A stretch of 64,000 nucleotides of DNA, from positions 1 through 64,000 of the forward strand of contig WMBV01000007.1 in NCBI GenBank assembly GCA_017745595.1, read 5' to 3'. The stretch comes from Bordetella petrii. Its GTDB lineage: Bacteria; Pseudomonadota; Gammaproteobacteria; Burkholderiales; Burkholderiaceae_B. Shown in pieces: positions 40,503 to 51,020 of this stretch. The translations under genes and the position numbers were made by a program. Each line of letters starts with the position of its first letter. Position 1 is the first letter of the stretch. The notes beneath the pieces are model-generated. The model made no database searches. It had not been told where the DNA came from and saw only the letters and a program-made list of their open reading frames with translations.

Positions 40503-41470
40503 GCGTTCAGCACCCGCACCGGCTTTCCGTCCATCCAGCCCCGCACCGCCGCCAGCGCATTGCGGTAGAAGTCGGTGAAGTTTTCCGGGCTGACATAGCC
40601 CAGGTGCGGCGTGAGCACCACGTTGTCGAGGGCGCGCAAGGTATCGGTGGGCGGCAGCGGCTCTTCGGCGAAGACGTCCAGGCCGGCGCCGGCAAGGCGG
40701 CCCTTGCGCAGGGCGTCGAGCAGCGCCGCCTGGTCTACCAGGCCCGCGCGCGAGGTATTCACCAGGAAAGCCGTGGGCTTCATGGCGGCCAGCGCGGCGG
40801 CGTCCACCACGTGGCGCGTGCGCTCGCTCAGTATCAGGTGCAGGCTGACGACGTCGGCATTGGCGAACAATTCGTGCTTGGGCACGTATTCCACGCCCAC
40901 GGCCTGGGCGCGTTCGGCCGTCAGGTTGGCGCTCCAGGCCTGCACCTGCATGCCGAAGGCCTTGCCCACCTGGGCCACGGCGGTACCCAGCTTGCCCAGG
41001 CCCACGACGCCCAGGCACTTGCCGGCCAGCGGCCGCGGCATGCCGGTTTGCCACAGGCCCCGGCGCATGTTGGCGTCTTCGGTGGTCAGGTTCTTGAACA
41101 GCGCCAGGATGTGCGCCCAGGCCAGTTCGGCCGTGGCGGTATTGGCGTCGGCGCTGCCGGGCGCGGCGCAGACGACGATGCCCTGCCGCGTGCAGGCGTC
41201 CATGTCGATGGCCAGGTTGCGCACGCCGGTGGTGACCAGCAGGCGCAGCTGCGGCAAGGCTTCGACCAGCGACGCGGGAAACGGCGTGCGCTCGCGCATG
41301 GCGACGATGGCATCGAACGGCCGCAGCGCCTCGGCCCGCTCGGCTGCGGGCAGGTAATCGCGAAACGTCTGGACCTGGACCCGCGGGCCCAGCGTGGACC
41401 AGTCGGCGTAGCGTTCGGCCACGCCATGGTAATCGTCGAGCAACGCAACCTTGATGACATCGGTATTCAC
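40499..41470 (-). CDS. D-2-hydroxyacid dehydrogenase, NAD(P)-binding
   Basis: A 323-residue enzyme of the 3-phosphoglycerate/formate dehydrogenase family, interconverting D-2-hydroxyacids and 2-oxoacids. The Rossmann motif is GVVGLGKLGTA, the family signature ends in TSRAGLVDQ, and the catalytic His is in TPHLGY with the expected Glu in FAEEP. It is 13 bases upstream of dsbC on the same strand, in no clear functional relation. Confidence 0.9.
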   Translation of the reverse strand: MNTDVIKVALLDDYHGVAERYADWSTLGPRVQVQTFRDYLPAAERAEALRPFDAIVAMRERTPFPASLVEALPQLRLLVTTGVRNLAIDMDACTRQGIVVCAAPGSADANTATAELAWAHILALFKNLTTEDANMRRGLWQTGMPRPLAGKCLGVVGLGKLGTAVAQVGKAFGMQVQAWSANLTAERAQAVGVEYVPKHELFANADVVSLHLILSERTRHVVDAAALAAMKPTAFLVNTSRAGLVDQAALLDALRKGRLAGAGLDVFAEEPLPPTDTLRALDNVVLTPHLGYVSPENFTDFYRNALAAVRGWMDGKPVRVLNA

Positions 41471-41483
41471 GGGAAGCCTCCGG

Positions 41484-42290
41484 TCATTGGCCCAGGCGGG
41501 CCTGGATCATTTCGAGCGGGGCGGCGCCATTCAGGCGGGTGCCGTCCTGGAAGAAAATCGCGGGGGTACCGCGCACCATCAGCTTCTGCCCCAGGGCCAG
41601 CACCTGCTGGATGGGCGCGTCGCATTCGGCGGTGGCCGGCGTCTTGCCGCGCACCATCCAGTCTTGCCACGCCTGGGCGGGATCTTGCGCGCACCAGATA
41701 TCGCGCGATTTGGTGGTGGAATCGGGCGCCAGGATGGGATACAGGAAGGTGTAGATGGTGAGATTGTCTTCGTTTTGCAGCGTCTTGTGCAGCTGCTTGC
41801 AGTAGCCGCAGTTGGGGTCTTCGAACACGGCCATCTGGCGCGAGCCGTCGCCGCGCACCTGCTTCACGGCCAGCTCCAGCGGCAACTGGTCGAACGACAC
41901 CGAACCCAGTTTTTCCTGGCGTTCGCGCGTGACGTCGCGGCGCGTCATGGCATCGATAAGCGGCCCTTCCATGACCCAGGTGACTTTCTCGTCGGTGTAG
42001 ACCAGGTCGCTGCCCAGCTGCACTTCGAAAATGCCGTAGGGCGTGCGGCGCACCGCCGTCACGCTGAGTTCGGTAAAGCGCTGCGCGAAGCGTTCTTTGA
42101 CGGCCTGCGCGGCCGGGTCGCCGACGGACTCGGTGGACTGCGACTTGCCGGCCGGCGCCTGCGAGCCCGCCGCCGTGGAATAAACCTGGTCGCGGCTATC
42201 GGTAGATTGCTGGGCCCAGGCGTTGCCGGCCAGGACCAGCCCCGCCGCGCACAACACGCGGGTCAATACGGCGGAAAAGCGGAAGTTCAT
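41484..42290 (-). CDS. dsbC: Periplasmic thiol:disulphide isomerase DsbC
   Basis: A 268-residue protein with a signal peptide (residues 1 to about 27, LVLAGNAWA). The thioredoxin active site is Cys161-Gly-Tyr-Cys164 in FEDPNCGYC, and the cis-Pro loop is GTPAIFF. A second cysteine pair is present near the C-terminal half. It is about 30 residues longer than E. coli DsbC because of a Ser/Gln-rich linker after the signal peptide. DsbC corrects wrong disulphides in exported proteins. Confidence 0.92.
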   Translation of the reverse strand: MNFRFSAVLTRVLCAAGLVLAGNAWAQQSTDSRDQVYSTAAGSQAPAGKSQSTESVGDPAAQAVKERFAQRFTELSVTAVRRTPYGIFEVQLGSDLVYTDEKVTWVMEGPLIDAMTRRDVTRERQEKLGSVSFDQLPLELAVKQVRGDGSRQMAVFEDPNCGYCKQLHKTLQNEDNLTIYTFLYPILAPDSTTKSRDIWCAQDPAQAWQDWMVRGKTPATAECDAPIQQVLALGQKLMVRGTPAIFFQDGTRLNGAAPLEMIQARLGQ

Positions 42291-42308
42291 CGGTGCTCCT
42301 TGGGGCGC

Positions 42309-43478
42309 TCAGTTGCGCGAGGCCCCTTCGATCAAGTGGCGTTTCAGGAAGGACGACGCGTCGACCCATTGCATGCCGGCGTTGCGCAGCCAGGCCAGCG
42401 GCGCGGCGCGCGCGCCGAACAGACGATACAGGCCATCGGTGGCCAGGCGCATGGCGTACACCGATTCGGCGCGGGCCCGCTGGTAGCGCCGCAGCACGCG
42501 GGGATCGCCGGCCGGGCGGTAGGGTTCGCGCTCGGCGACGACGCGCGCCAGGGCCTCGACGTCGCCCAGGCCCAGGTTCAGGCCCTGCCCGGCCAGGGGA
42601 TGCACGCGATGCGCGGCGTCGCCGGCCAGCGCGATACCGGGGGCCGTCATGCGGGACTGGTCGAGCGTCAGCGGAAAACCGTGCACCTTGCTGCGCAGGC
42701 GCAGGCGGCCCAGGCGTCCCTGGGCGGCGTGCGCCAGCATTTGCTCGAGTTGCGCCGCCTGGGCCTCGGGCGCCAGGGCCTGCAGGGGCCGGGCCTGCTC
42801 GTTGTGCATGGACCAGACCATCGACACCTGCGGGCCGGCCGACGTATCGGGCAAGGGCAGCAGGGCCAGCACGCCGTCGTCGCGGAACCACTGGAAGGCG
42901 GTGCCGTGATGGGGGCGTTCGGTATCCAGGTGCGCGACCAGGCCGGTGTCTTCGTAAGGCACCGAGGTATGCGGCATGCCGGCGGCGGTGCGCAGCGGCG
43001 AGGCCGCGCCGTCGGCCCCGACGAACAGTTCGGCACGCAGCCATTCGCCCGAACTGGTCTGGACCGCGCCGTCGCGGTAATCGACGCAGCGCTCGGGCAG
43101 CCACGGAATGGCGAACATGCGCACAGCCTGCGTCAGCACGCGTTCTATTTCGCCCGATTCGACGATCCAGGCCAGTTGCGGCTGGGCCGCCTGCCAGGCA
43201 TTGAGTTCGACCCGCCCGTCGGCATCGCCGTGGATTTCCATGGCCTGCACCGGCATGATGCGGGCCGCCGGCAGGGCGTCCCAGATGCCCTGCGCGGCCA
43301 GGAAGCGCTGGCTGGCCGGCGAAATGGCATAGACCCGCGGATGATAGGCATCGGGGTCGGCCGCCGGCACTGTAGTAGCCGGCGCCAGCAGCGCCACGCG
43401 CTGGCCGCGCCGCGCCAGGGCCAGCGCGCTGGCCAGCCCCACGATGCCGGCCCCGCATACGACAATGTGGTGAGTCAT
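42309..43478 (-). CDS. UbiH/UbiF-family FAD-dependent hydroxylase
   Basis: A 389-residue flavin hydroxylase of the ubiquinone-synthesis type. The FAD motif is GAGIVG (residues 9-14), the DG motif is ELFVGADGAASPLR, and the third motif is ALAGDAAHRVHPLAGQGLNLGLGD, as in UbiH/UbiF. Which ring position it oxidises cannot be told without comparison. Its ATG overlaps the mltA stop (ATGA), so the two are coupled. Confidence 0.88.
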   Translation of the reverse strand: MTHHIVVCGAGIVGLASALALARRGQRVALLAPATTVPAADPDAYHPRVYAISPASQRFLAAQGIWDALPAARIMPVQAMEIHGDADGRVELNAWQAAQPQLAWIVESGEIERVLTQAVRMFAIPWLPERCVDYRDGAVQTSSGEWLRAELFVGADGAASPLRTAAGMPHTSVPYEDTGLVAHLDTERPHHGTAFQWFRDDGVLALLPLPDTSAGPQVSMVWSMHNEQARPLQALAPEAQAAQLEQMLAHAAQGRLGRLRLRSKVHGFPLTLDQSRMTAPGIALAGDAAHRVHPLAGQGLNLGLGDVEALARVVAEREPYRPAGDPRVLRRYQRARAESVYAMRLATDGLYRLFGARAAPLAWLRNAGMQWVDASSFLKRHLIEGASRN

Positions 43479-44776
43479 CGCGCGCTGGGCTCCCCGGCCT
43501 GCTTGGGCCACAGCACCCACATCTGGCCGCGCTGCTTCATGCGGCCGGCCTGCGCGCCGGCGTCGTCGCCGAAGCCCCAATAGAAGTCGGCGCGGGCGGC
43601 GCCCCGGATGGCCGTGCCCGTGTCCTGGGCGAACACCAGGCGCTGCAGCGGCCGCTCGGACGCCGGCCAGGTGGTGGCCAGGTACACCGGCGCGCCCAGC
43701 GGCACGAAACCGGTATCGACGGCAATAGAGCGGCCCGGCGCCAATGGAATGCCATAGGCTCCCTTGGGGCCCAGTTCGGGGTCGACCACGGCCTCTTCGC
43801 GGAAGAACACCACCGCGGGATTGGCATTGAGCATTTCGGGCACGCGCTGCGGATTGCGCTGCGCCCACGCGCGGATGTTCTGCATAGAGGCCTGGTCGGC
43901 GCGCAGTTCGCCCTGCGCCACCAGCCAGCGGCCGATCGAGGCATAAGGCTGGCCGTTGTGGTCGGCATAGGCCAGGCGGATGGTGGTGCCCGCATCGGGG
44001 CCGTCGGTCAGCAGCACGCGCCCCGAGCCCTGCACCTGCAGGAAGAAATTGTCGACGGGATCGTCGATCCAGACGATGGCCGGCGGCCGGTTGCTGGAAG
44101 ACTCGATGCCGGCGCGCGTGTCGTAGGGCACCACGCGCTTGCCCACCAGCTTGCCGCGCACCCGCTTGCCGGCCAGATCGGGGTATACCGCCCCCAGATC
44201 GACGGTGAGCAGGTCGTCGGGCACCGCGTACAAAGGCCATTGATAGGCCCCGCCCTGCCGCCGCGAGCCGCGCACCAGGGGTTCGTAGTAGCCCGTGACG
44301 GTGTTCGATGCCGGCCGGTTGTCGGCGCCGTTCAGGCGCCACGGCTGCAGGTGGGCCTGCAGGAACTGGCGCACCGCGGCGGCATCGGTGGGCGCGTGGG
44401 CCGCGTCGGCGGCGGCCGCGCACACGGGCTGCCAGGCGCGCGGCGTGGCGCGCGCCGGCGCCGCCAGATTGCCGCTGGTGGGCCGCATCAGGCCTTTGCA
44501 GTTGCGCACGAACAGGGTCCAGAATTGCGAGAGGTCGTCGTTGGACCAGCCCGGCAAATCGGCCCAGTTGGCGCGCTGGAAGCGCCCGCCCAGGGTGCGC
44601 GCCGGGGTATCGCGCAACGCCGACAGCGGCGGCACCACCAGCGGCCCGGTGAGCGAGGGCGCGCCGGCGCCGGGCTGGCCCGGCTGCCCGGCCGGACCGG
44701 ACTCGGGCGGAACTTGCGACAGGCTGCATGCCGCCAACAACGGCGGCAGGCACAACAGGCTGAGAAAACGCTTCAT
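43475..44776 (-). CDS. mltA: Membrane-bound lytic murein transglycosylase A
   Basis: A 433-residue lipoprotein that cleaves peptidoglycan strands with formation of anhydro-muropeptides. The lipobox is LAAC with Cys17. MltA features include TGYYEPLV, the double-psi barrel 3D domain (ALAP-like GRSIAVDTGFVPLGAPVYL, FAQDTGTAIRG) and the catalytic Asp there. A Pro/Gly/Ala-rich linker follows the lipid anchor. Confidence 0.94.
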   Translation of the reverse strand: MKRFLSLLCLPPLLAACSLSQVPPESGPAGQPGQPGAGAPSLTGPLVVPPLSALRDTPARTLGGRFQRANWADLPGWSNDDLSQFWTLFVRNCKGLMRPTSGNLAAPARATPRAWQPVCAAAADAAHAPTDAAAVRQFLQAHLQPWRLNGADNRPASNTVTGYYEPLVRGSRRQGGAYQWPLYAVPDDLLTVDLGAVYPDLAGKRVRGKLVGKRVVPYDTRAGIESSSNRPPAIVWIDDPVDNFFLQVQGSGRVLLTDGPDAGTTIRLAYADHNGQPYASIGRWLVAQGELRADQASMQNIRAWAQRNPQRVPEMLNANPAVVFFREEAVVDPELGPKGAYGIPLAPGRSIAVDTGFVPLGAPVYLATTWPASERPLQRLVFAQDTGTAIRGAARADFYWGFGDDAGAQAGRMKQRGQMWVLWPKQAGEPSAR

Positions 44777-44801
44777 GGACGATAAGGAAAAAGAGGCGGC
44801 A

Positions 44802-45176
44802 TCAGTGCAGCGTGCGCGGCATGGCCAGCAGGAATTCGGCGATGGGCACTTCGAACGGAATGCCGTTCTCGCCCACGCAATGATAGGTACCGCGCATGGT
44901 GCCCACCGGCGTATTCAGCGGACAGCCGCTGGTGTATTCGAAGGTTTCGCCCGGCGCCAGCAAGGGCTGCTGGCCTACCACCCCCAGGCCGCGCACTTCC
45001 TGGACGCGCTGGTTGCCGTCGGTGATGATCCAGTGACGGCTGATGACTTGGGCCGGGTGCTCACCCGTATTGGTGATACGCACGGTATAGGCGAACACAT
45101 ACTGCTGTTCGGCGGGATCGGACTGCTCGGGCACGAAGGACGGAGCAACAGTGACGGTCAGGTCGTAGGGTTTCAC
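44802..45176 (-). CDS. apaG: ApaG protein
   Basis: A 124-residue protein of the ApaG/DUF525 family with an immunoglobulin-like fold: YVFAYTVRITNTGEHPAQVISRH is split over residues 27-49, followed by VVGQQPLLAPGETFEYTSG and MRGTYHC. The family binds metal or nucleotide-type ligands; its role is not settled. Length is typical (about 125). Confidence 0.93.
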   Translation of the reverse strand: MKPYDLTVTVAPSFVPEQSDPAEQQYVFAYTVRITNTGEHPAQVISRHWIITDGNQRVQEVRGLGVVGQQPLLAPGETFEYTSGCPLNTPVGTMRGTYHCVGENGIPFEVPIAEFLLAMPRTLH

Positions 45177-45305
45177 GGGCCTTTCCCGGTAAGCGCTGGA
45201 GGGTTGGAGCGGTATGCCGCGCGGCCGGCGGGGCCGGGCCAGGCGACATTCAGGTGCGGCAAACTACAATAATGGCACATTATGCCCGCGGAAACCCCCA
45301 TCATC

Positions 45306-46013
<708 letters not shown>

Positions 46014-46020
46014 GGCCGCC

Positions 46021-46761
46021 ATGACGACTTTCCGCGCCGTACTGCTCGATCTCGACGGCACCCTGCTCGATTCCGTGCCCGACCTGGCCCTGGCCGCCAA
46101 TGCCATGCGCATCGAGCTGGGCATGCCGGCGCTGCGCGAAGATGTAATCGCCACCTTCGTGGGCAAGGGAGTCGACAACCTGGTGCGCCGCGCCCTGACC
46201 GGCTCGCTGCAAGACGCCGACCCGGACCCGGCCCTGTTCGACCAGGGCCGCGCCTCGTTCTACCGGCACTATCACCTGGTCAATGGCGACAAGGCCGCGG
46301 TGTTCGACGGCGTGATCGAGGGCCTGAAGGCCATGCGCGACCAGGGCCTGAAGCTGGCCGTGGTCACCAACAAACCCACCGAATTCACCCTGCCCCTGCT
46401 GCAGCGCACCGGCCTGGCCGGCTTTTTCCAGGAAGTGGTGTGCGGCGACACCTGCGCGCGCCGCAAGCCCGACCCCGACCCGATGCTGTTTGCCTGCGAG
46501 CGCCTGGGCGTGACCGCGGCGCAGGCGGTGGCTATCGGGGATTCGATCAACGATGCCCAGGCCGGGCGCGCCGCCGGCATGCACGTGCTGGCCGTGCCTT
46601 ACGGTTACAACGAAGGCCAGGACGTGCGCGGACTGGATGTGGATGGTATAGTTGCCAACATTGTCGAAGCCGCCCAGTGGATCGCCCTCTGGAACGCCGA
46701 CCGGAAGCAGGGCCAGCCCGGGGGTTTACCCGCCGCGCCCGCCACCGGCACGGCGAACTGA
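46021..46761 (+). CDS. gph: Phosphoglycolate phosphatase
   Basis: A 246-residue HAD-family phosphatase that hydrolyses 2-phosphoglycolate. Motif I is DLDGT (nucleophile Asp10, Asp12), motif II VVTNKP, motif III with Lys in RRKPDP, and motif IV AIGDSINDAQAG. A helical cap domain lies between motifs I and II. Confidence 0.93.
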   Translation: MTTFRAVLLDLDGTLLDSVPDLALAANAMRIELGMPALREDVIATFVGKGVDNLVRRALTGSLQDADPDPALFDQGRASFYRHYHLVNGDKAAVFDGVIEGLKAMRDQGLKLAVVTNKPTEFTLPLLQRTGLAGFFQEVVCGDTCARRKPDPDPMLFACERLGVTAAQAVAIGDSINDAQAGRAAGMHVLAVPYGYNEGQDVRGLDVDGIVANIVEAAQWIALWNADRKQGQPGGLPAAPATGTAN

Positions 46762-46801
46762 TTCCGGCGCAACGGCCCCCTTACTTGCATACCCGCTATA
46801 C

Positions 46802-46876
46802 ATGAACGCTTACCCGTCGAACCAAATGCGCAACGCCTCGTGGCGTTGGTGGCGTTTGTCTTCCGGGTGGCGATGA
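46802..46876 (+). CDS. trpL: trp operon leader peptide
   Basis: A 24-codon open frame ahead of trpE. It carries four tryptophan codons, three of them clustered as W-R-W-W (46841-46852) and one near the end, far above chance for a short peptide. A terminator-type hairpin follows about 60 bases later. This is the layout of a ribosome-stalling attenuator that senses charged tRNA-Trp. No strong ribosome binding site is visible before the ATG; an in-frame ATG at 46826 is the alternative start and would keep the W-R-W-W cluster. Confidence 0.8.
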   Translation: MNAYPSNQMRNASWRWWRLSSGWR

Positions 46877-46937
46877 TTCCCTTCCCGGCCCTAGACGCAC
46901 CTGCCGCCTAGTGCCGAAGCTGTAAAAACAGCGCCTC

Positions 46938-46969
46938 AGCCCGGAACCGTAACTGGACCGGGCTTTTTT
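46938..46969 (+). terminator. Attenuator of the trp operon
   Basis: AGCCCGG (46938-46944) pairs with CCGGGCT (46958-46964), followed by six T. TCCGGGT inside the last leader codons (46862-46868) can pair with the left arm instead, so a competing structure exists. It lies 45 bases ahead of the trpE start. Confidence 0.8.
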
Positions 46970-47014
46970 GTTGTGTGCCCGGTCCGTAGACTCTAAAAAC
47001 CTGCGAGACCCCAC

Positions 47015-48535
47015 ATGACCGAAATCGAATTCCAAGCATTGGCCGCCCAGGGCTACAACCGCATCCCCCTGGTGGCCGACACCTACGCCGACCTGGACAC
47101 CCCCCTGGCCATTTACCTGAAACTGGCCCACAGCGGCCCGCAAGGCGGCCGCATGAGCTGCCTGATGGAATCGGTGGTGGGCGGCGAGCGCTTCGGCCGG
47201 TATTCGTTCATCGGCCTGCCCGCCCGCACCGTGATCCGGGCCAGCGGCACCACCACCGAAGTCCTGCGCGACGGGCAGGTCGTGGAAACCCACCAGGGCG
47301 ACCCGCTGGACTTCATCGAGCAATACCAGGCGCGCTTCAAAGTGGCGCTGCGGCCCGGCATGCCGCGCTTCTGCGGCGGCCTGGCGGGCTACTTCGGCTA
47401 CGACACCGTGCGCCACATCGAGCCCCGCCTGGGCCCGGCGGTCAAGCCCTTCCCGGCCGGCATGGACGGCGGCACGCCCGACATCATGCTGATGCACGTC
47501 GACGAACTGGTCATCGTCGACAACCTGGCCGGTCGCACCTACCTGATGGTCTACGCCGACCCCACCCAGCCCGAAGCCTACAGCCGCGCGCAACACCGCC
47601 TGCTGGACCTGCGCGGCCGCCTGCGCCGTCCGGTGGAAATTCCGTACAGCCACGCCAGCATGCAGACCGACGAACGGCGCGACTTCAACAAGGCGGACTA
47701 CCTGGCCGCCGTGCGCCGGGCCAAGGAATACATCGCCGCCGGCGACCTGATGCAAGTACAGGTGGGCCAGGTGATCGCCAAGCCGTTCCGCGACGCGCCG
47801 CTGTCGCTGTACCGCGCGCTGCGGTCGCTGAACCCCTCGCCCTATATGTATTTCTGGAATTTCGGCGATTTCCAGGTGGTGGGCTCGTCGCCCGAAATCC
47901 TGGTGCGCCAGGAACAGGTCAATGACAACGGCACGGCGAAGTCGCAAGTCACCATCCGCCCGCTGGCCGGCACCCGCAAGCGCGGCGCCACGCCCGAGCA
48001 AGACCTGGCGCTGGCCGAAGAACTGCGCGCCGACCCCAAGGAAATCGCCGAGCACGTCATGCTGATCGACCTGGCCCGCAACGACGTGGGCCGGGTGGCG
48101 GAAGTGGGCTCGGTGAAGCTGACCGACACCATGACCATCGAACGCTATTCGCACGTCATGCATTTGGTGTCGAACGTGGCCGGCACGCTGAACCCGGGCA
48201 TGAGCAGCATGGACGTGCTGCGCGCCGCGTTCCCGGCCGGCACGCTGACCGGCGCGCCCAAGGTGCGCGCCATGGAAATCATCGACGAACTCGAACCGGT
48301 GCGCCGCGGCATCTACGGCGGCGCGGCCGGCTACCTGAGCTACGGCGGCGAGATGGACGTGGCCATCGCGATCCGCACCGGCGTGATCAAGAACGGCATG
48401 CTGTACGTGCAGGCGGCCGCCGGCATCGTGGCCGACTCGGACCCCGAACTGGAATGGGCCGAGACCGAAGCCAAGGCGCGCGCCGTGCTGCGCGCCGCCG
48501 AACAGGTACAGCACGGACTCGACGAACCGATCTGA
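47015..48535 (+). CDS. trpE: Anthranilate synthase component I
   Basis: A 506-residue enzyme that turns chorismate into anthranilate with ammonia from TrpG. The feedback region reads SCLMESVVGGERFGRYSF, and the catalytic half has IRPLAGTRKRG, LMLIDLARNDVGRV and AAFPAGTLTGAPKVRAMEI. It follows the leader and attenuator and opens the trpEGDC operon. Confidence 0.96.
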   Translation: MTEIEFQALAAQGYNRIPLVADTYADLDTPLAIYLKLAHSGPQGGRMSCLMESVVGGERFGRYSFIGLPARTVIRASGTTTEVLRDGQVVETHQGDPLDFIEQYQARFKVALRPGMPRFCGGLAGYFGYDTVRHIEPRLGPAVKPFPAGMDGGTPDIMLMHVDELVIVDNLAGRTYLMVYADPTQPEAYSRAQHRLLDLRGRLRRPVEIPYSHASMQTDERRDFNKADYLAAVRRAKEYIAAGDLMQVQVGQVIAKPFRDAPLSLYRALRSLNPSPYMYFWNFGDFQVVGSSPEILVRQEQVNDNGTAKSQVTIRPLAGTRKRGATPEQDLALAEELRADPKEIAEHVMLIDLARNDVGRVAEVGSVKLTDTMTIERYSHVMHLVSNVAGTLNPGMSSMDVLRAAFPAGTLTGAPKVRAMEIIDELEPVRRGIYGGAAGYLSYGGEMDVAIAIRTGVIKNGMLYVQAAAGIVADSDPELEWAETEAKARAVLRAAEQVQHGLDEPI

Positions 48536-48598
48536 AGCCGCCCCCATCCCCCTTTCGAGCTGCCTCGCCAAACGCGCAATTCCTTCCGCAGGTGCCCC

Positions 48599-49165
48599 AT
48601 GCTATTGATGCTAGATAACTACGATTCCTTTACCTACAACCTGGTGCAGTATTTCGGCGAACTGGGCGAAGACGTGCGGGTGGTCCGCAACGACCAGATC
48701 ACCCTGGACGAGATCGCCGCCCTGCGGCCCGACCGCATCTGCGTGTCGCCGGGGCCGTGCTCGCCGGCCGAGGCCGGCGTGTCGGTGTCCCTGATCCAGC
48801 GCTTTGCCGGGCAGGTGCCCATCCTGGGCGTGTGCCTGGGCCACCAGGCCATCGGCGCGGCCTATGGCGGCGACATCGTGCGCGCCCCCCGGATCATGCA
48901 CGGCAAGACCGTACAGGTGGCGCACCGCGGCACCGACATCTTCGCCGGCCTGCCCACGCCCTACACGGTGATCCGCTACAACTCGCTGACCATCGCGCCC
49001 GATACGCTGCCCGACTGCCTGGAAGTCACCGCTACCGCGCCCGACGGCGACATCATGGGCGTGCGCCACAAAACACTGCCCCTGTACGGGGTACAGTTCC
49101 ATCCCGAGTCCGTGCTGAGCGAGCATGGGCATGACTTGCTGCGCAACTTCCTGAACATCCGATAA
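48599..49165 (+). CDS. trpG: Anthranilate synthase component II (glutamine amidotransferase)
   Basis: A 188-residue class I amidotransferase. The catalytic triad is Cys79 (GVCLGHQ), His168 and Glu170 (FHPES). The N-terminus [13 protein letters not shown] is the family hallmark. It supplies ammonia to TrpE; the same subunit may also serve folate synthesis (PabA role). Confidence 0.95.
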   Translation: MLLMLDNYDSFTYNLVQYFGELGEDVRVVRNDQITLDEIAALRPDRICVSPGPCSPAEAGVSVSLIQRFAGQVPILGVCLGHQAIGAAYGGDIVRAPRIMHGKTVQVAHRGTDIFAGLPTPYTVIRYNSLTIAPDTLPDCLEVTATAPDGDIMGVRHKTLPLYGVQFHPESVLSEHGHDLLRNFLNIR

Positions 49166-49179
49166 AAGGGGACAACACC

Positions 49180-50211
49180 ATGACCATCTCGCCCACCGAA
49201 GCCCTGACGCGCTGCATCGAACACCGCGAAATTTTCCATGACGAAATGCTGCACCTGATGCGCATGCTGATGCGCGGCGAAATGTCGCCGCAGCTCGCCA
49301 GCGCGCTGATCCTGGGGCTGCGCGTCAAGAAAGAAACCGTGGGCGAGATCACCGCGGCCGCGCAGGTCATGCGCGAATTCGCGACCCCGGTCGTCACGCC
49401 GAACCCGCAAGAGCTGCTGGACATGTGCGGCACCGGCGGCGACGGCAGCCACACCTTCAATATCTCGACCACCGCCATGTTCGTGGCCGCCGCCGCCGGC
49501 GTGCCCATCGCCAAGCACGGCGGACGCAGCGCCTCGTCGTCGTCGGGCAGCGCCGACGTGCTGGAAGCCCTGGGCGCCAACCTGGCGCTCGAGCCCGCGC
49601 AAGTGGCCGAGTGCATCCAGGCCACGGGCATCGGCTTCATGTTCGCCCCCGCGCACCACAGCGCCATGAAGAACGTGGCGCCGGTGCGCAAAGAACTGGG
49701 CGTGCGCACCATTTTCAATATCCTGGGGCCGCTGACCAACCCGGCCAATGCCGCCAACCAGTTGATGGGCGTGTTCCACCCCGACCTGGTCGGCATCCAG
49801 GTACGCGTCTTGCAGCGCCTGGGCTCGCGCCATGTCCTGATCGTGCACGGCAAAGACGGCATGGACGAGGCGTCCCTGGGCGGCGCCACGATGGTGGGCG
49901 AACTGAAAGACGGAGAAATCCGCGAATATGAGATCCATCCTGAAGACTACGGCCTCTCGATGGTGTCTAATCGGGGCATCAAGGTGGCCAATCGCGAAGA
50001 ATCGCGCGAACTTGTCATCCAGGCACTCGACAATGTCGAAGGCGTCGCCCGCGACATCGTCGCCCTGAATGCGGGGCTGGCCATTTACGCTGGCAACAAG
50101 GCCGACTCCATCGGCCAGGCCCTGTCGCTGGCCTTTGAAACGATTTCTAACGGCTCGGCCCGCGCCAAGCTGGAAGAGTTCTGCGCATATACCCGGAAAT
50201 TCCAGAAATGA
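49180..50211 (+). CDS. trpD: Anthranilate phosphoribosyltransferase
   Basis: A 343-residue enzyme that joins anthranilate to phosphoribosyl pyrophosphate. The substrate loop is [16 protein letters not shown], then [21 protein letters not shown] and the [11 protein letters not shown] motif. Its stop overlaps the trpC start by four bases (ATGA). Confidence 0.96.
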   Translation: MTISPTEALTRCIEHREIFHDEMLHLMRMLMRGEMSPQLASALILGLRVKKETVGEITAAAQVMREFATPVVTPNPQELLDMCGTGGDGSHTFNISTTAMFVAAAAGVPIAKHGGRSASSSSGSADVLEALGANLALEPAQVAECIQATGIGFMFAPAHHSAMKNVAPVRKELGVRTIFNILGPLTNPANAANQLMGVFHPDLVGIQVRVLQRLGSRHVLIVHGKDGMDEASLGGATMVGELKDGEIREYEIHPEDYGLSMVSNRGIKVANREESRELVIQALDNVEGVARDIVALNAGLAIYAGNKADSIGQALSLAFETISNGSARAKLEEFCAYTRKFQK

Positions 50212-50996
50212 ACGATATTCTTGCGAAGATCCTCGCCGTCAAGGCCGAGGAAGTCGCCACCGCGCGTCAATTGCGCAGCGAAGCCGAGCTGCTGCGCGAA
50301 GCCCAGGCCCGGCAAGACGTGCGCGGGTTCGCCCAGGCGATCGAAGACAAGATCGCCCAGGGCAAGGCCGGGGTCATTGCCGAAATCAAGAAGGCCTCGC
50401 CCTCGAAGGGCGTGCTGCGCGAAAACTTCGACCCCGCCGCCATTGCCGCCACCTATGCGGTCCATGGGGCGGCCTGCCTGTCGGTGCTGACCGACGTACA
50501 GTTCTTCCAGGGCTCGCACGACAACCTGCGCCGCGCCCGCGCGGCCTGCCCGCTGCCGGTGCTGCGCAAAGACTTCGTCATCGACCCCTACCAGGTGATC
50601 TCGGCGCGCGCCATGGGCGCCGACTGCGTGCTGCTGATCGTGGCGGCGCTGTCGCCCGCCCATTTGCGCGAACTGGAAGACCTGGCCATCGAGCTGGGCA
50701 TGGACGTGCTGGTGGAAGTGCACGATGCCAAAGAACTCGACGTGGCCCTCAGCCTGCAGACCCCCCTGCTGGGCATCAACAACCGCAACCTGCGCACCTT
50801 CGAAACCCGCCTGCAGAACACGCTGGACCTGCTGCCCATGATTCCGCCCGGCAAGCGCGTGGTCACCGAAAGCGGCATCCTGGCCCCCGAAGACGTCCAG
50901 CTGATGCGCAGCCACAAAGTGGATGCCTTCCTGGTGGGCGAAGCGTTCATGCGCGCGGAAGACCCGGGCGTGGAACTGGCCCGCGTCATGGGCTGA
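50208..50996 (+). CDS. trpC: Indole-3-glycerol phosphate synthase
   Basis: A 262-residue TIM-barrel enzyme closing the indole ring. The signature is [19 protein letters not shown], followed by [33 protein letters not shown] and TESGI. It is not fused to TrpF; trpF, trpB and trpA are not in the window. Confidence 0.96.
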   Translation: MNDILAKILAVKAEEVATARQLRSEAELLREAQARQDVRGFAQAIEDKIAQGKAGVIAEIKKASPSKGVLRENFDPAAIAATYAVHGAACLSVLTDVQFFQGSHDNLRRARAACPLPVLRKDFVIDPYQVISARAMGADCVLLIVAALSPAHLRELEDLAIELGMDVLVEVHDAKELDVALSLQTPLLGINNRNLRTFETRLQNTLDLLPMIPPGKRVVTESGILAPEDVQLMRSHKVDAFLVGEAFMRAEDPGVELARVMG

Positions 50997-51020
50997 GGCC
51001 GCGCCTGCCCGGAGACCCTC

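Noticed and set aside
46796-48571. A 591-codon minus-strand frame over trpE, and similar long frames antisense to atpA, atpD, rep and tctA.
   Set aside because: All mirror well-conserved genes and have shadow-type composition.
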